From contig NZ_PJIK01000025.1 in NCBI RefSeq assembly GCF_002929275.1, forward strand, positions 1-38,700: a stretch of DNA of 38,700 nucleotides, in the 5' to 3' direction. The notes under the pieces are model-generated. The model ran no database searches, was not told where the DNA came from, and saw only the letters and a program-made list of their open reading frames with translations. Within the stretch, counting starts at the first letter, position 1, and each line of letters starts with the position of its first letter. Positions 38,480 through 38,700 of the stretch are shown here, in pieces. A program made the translations under genes and the position numbers. Source of the DNA: Arthrobacter sp. ZGTC131. Lineage in GTDB: Bacteria; Actinomycetota; Actinomycetes; Actinomycetales; Micrococcaceae.

Positions 38480-38700
38480 GTGTCTACACCTGATGTAAGC
38501 AGCGAAGCCGGCTCGTCCGCCAACAGCGTCACGGGCAGCAACCGCGTCAAGCGCGGCATGGCAGAGATGCTCAAGGGCGGCGTCATCATGGACGTCGTCA
38601 ACGTCGAACAGGCCCGCATCGCCGAAGACGCCGGTGCCGTTGCCGTTATGGCGCTCGAGCGCGTCCCGGCCGACATCCGTGCCCAGGGCGGCGTGTCCCG
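38480..38700 (+). CDS. pdxS: Pyridoxal 5'-phosphate synthase lyase subunit PdxS (5' part)
   Basis: GTG 38480 opens [20 protein letters not shown], a Ser-rich N-terminal extension, then '[20 protein letters not shown]' and '[20 protein letters not shown]' to the window edge. 'GGVIMDVVN' and '[20 protein letters not shown]' are PdxS (SNZ) family signatures; Asp in MDV is the ribose-5-phosphate-interacting residue. PdxS, with PdxT glutaminase, makes PLP from ribose-5-P, glyceraldehyde-3-P and glutamine. The rest lies outside the window. Confidence 0.95.
   Translation, partial: MSTPDVSSEAGSSANSVTGSNRVKRGMAEMLKGGVIMDVVNVEQARIAEDAGAVAVMALERVPADIRAQGGVS

Overview
High-GC DNA with many GTG starts and purine-rich Shine-Dalgarno sites. 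It carries actinobacterial hallmarks: a mycoredoxin, a TCGAA-type LexA box, DUF6504-dnaE2, and a thrS-HIT-pgsA cluster followed by pdxS. I infer a member of the Micrococcaceae (Arthrobacter / Pseudarthrobacter type). The window looks chromosomal: mostly housekeeping and stress genes plus one decayed accessory patch. No complete mobile element, CRISPR array, rRNA or intact tRNA was seen.

Region by region. 1-1.1 kb: the N-terminal half of a CbxX/CfxQ-type AAA ATPase (reverse) and a small unknown gene, separated by a palindrome. 1.1-4.65 kb: a decay patch with a headless AMIN-like gene, the tail of an EEP-family nuclease, a tRNA 3'-half-like fragment, a membrane-protein remnant, a DM13-like lipoprotein broken by two frameshifts and a frameshifted DDE transposase remnant. 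Among these sit apparently intact genes: an RBBP9/YdeN-type hydrolase, a 47-residue acidic protein and a cupin. 4.65-7.5 kb: a TPR-LuxR regulator followed by a SAM methyltransferase, with inverted repeats between them. 7.58 kb: a 59-bp element made of two IS-like terminal repeats. 7.7-12 kb: an unknown protein, an APC permease, a Tat-type dienelactone-hydrolase-like lipoprotein and RNase Z.

12-17.2 kb: a GH16 lipoprotein with a long Ala/Lys/Pro linker, a cupin, an AlkD-like protein, a stand-alone ammonium transporter with GlnR-like repeats upstream, and a DUF1810 protein. 17.2-21.8 kb: CsbD, a phosphoesterase, and a forward run of NUDIX, DksA/TraR-type zinc finger, DUF1918, a membrane-anchored protein and a DUF5671-type membrane protein. 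21.8-26.9 kb: a SulP transporter and an EEP protein (probable operon), a thioesterase-like protein, DUF2177, a lipoate-ligase-like protein and a small conserved-looking protein ending at a textbook terminator.

26.9-31 kb: a LysE/ArgO exporter divergent from its LysG/ArgP-type regulator, mycoredoxin, SRAP (HMCES/YedK), a VOC protein divergent from chorismate mutase, and an unknown protein. 31-35 kb: a LexA box followed by DUF6504 and dnaE2, translationally coupled; imuA'/imuB are not adjacent. 35-38.7 kb: thrS, HIT-family Ap4A phosphorylase-like gene and pgsA in one tight operon, then the 5' end of pdxS. The arrangement recalls the thrS-HIT-pgsA-pdxS neighbourhood of mycobacteria.
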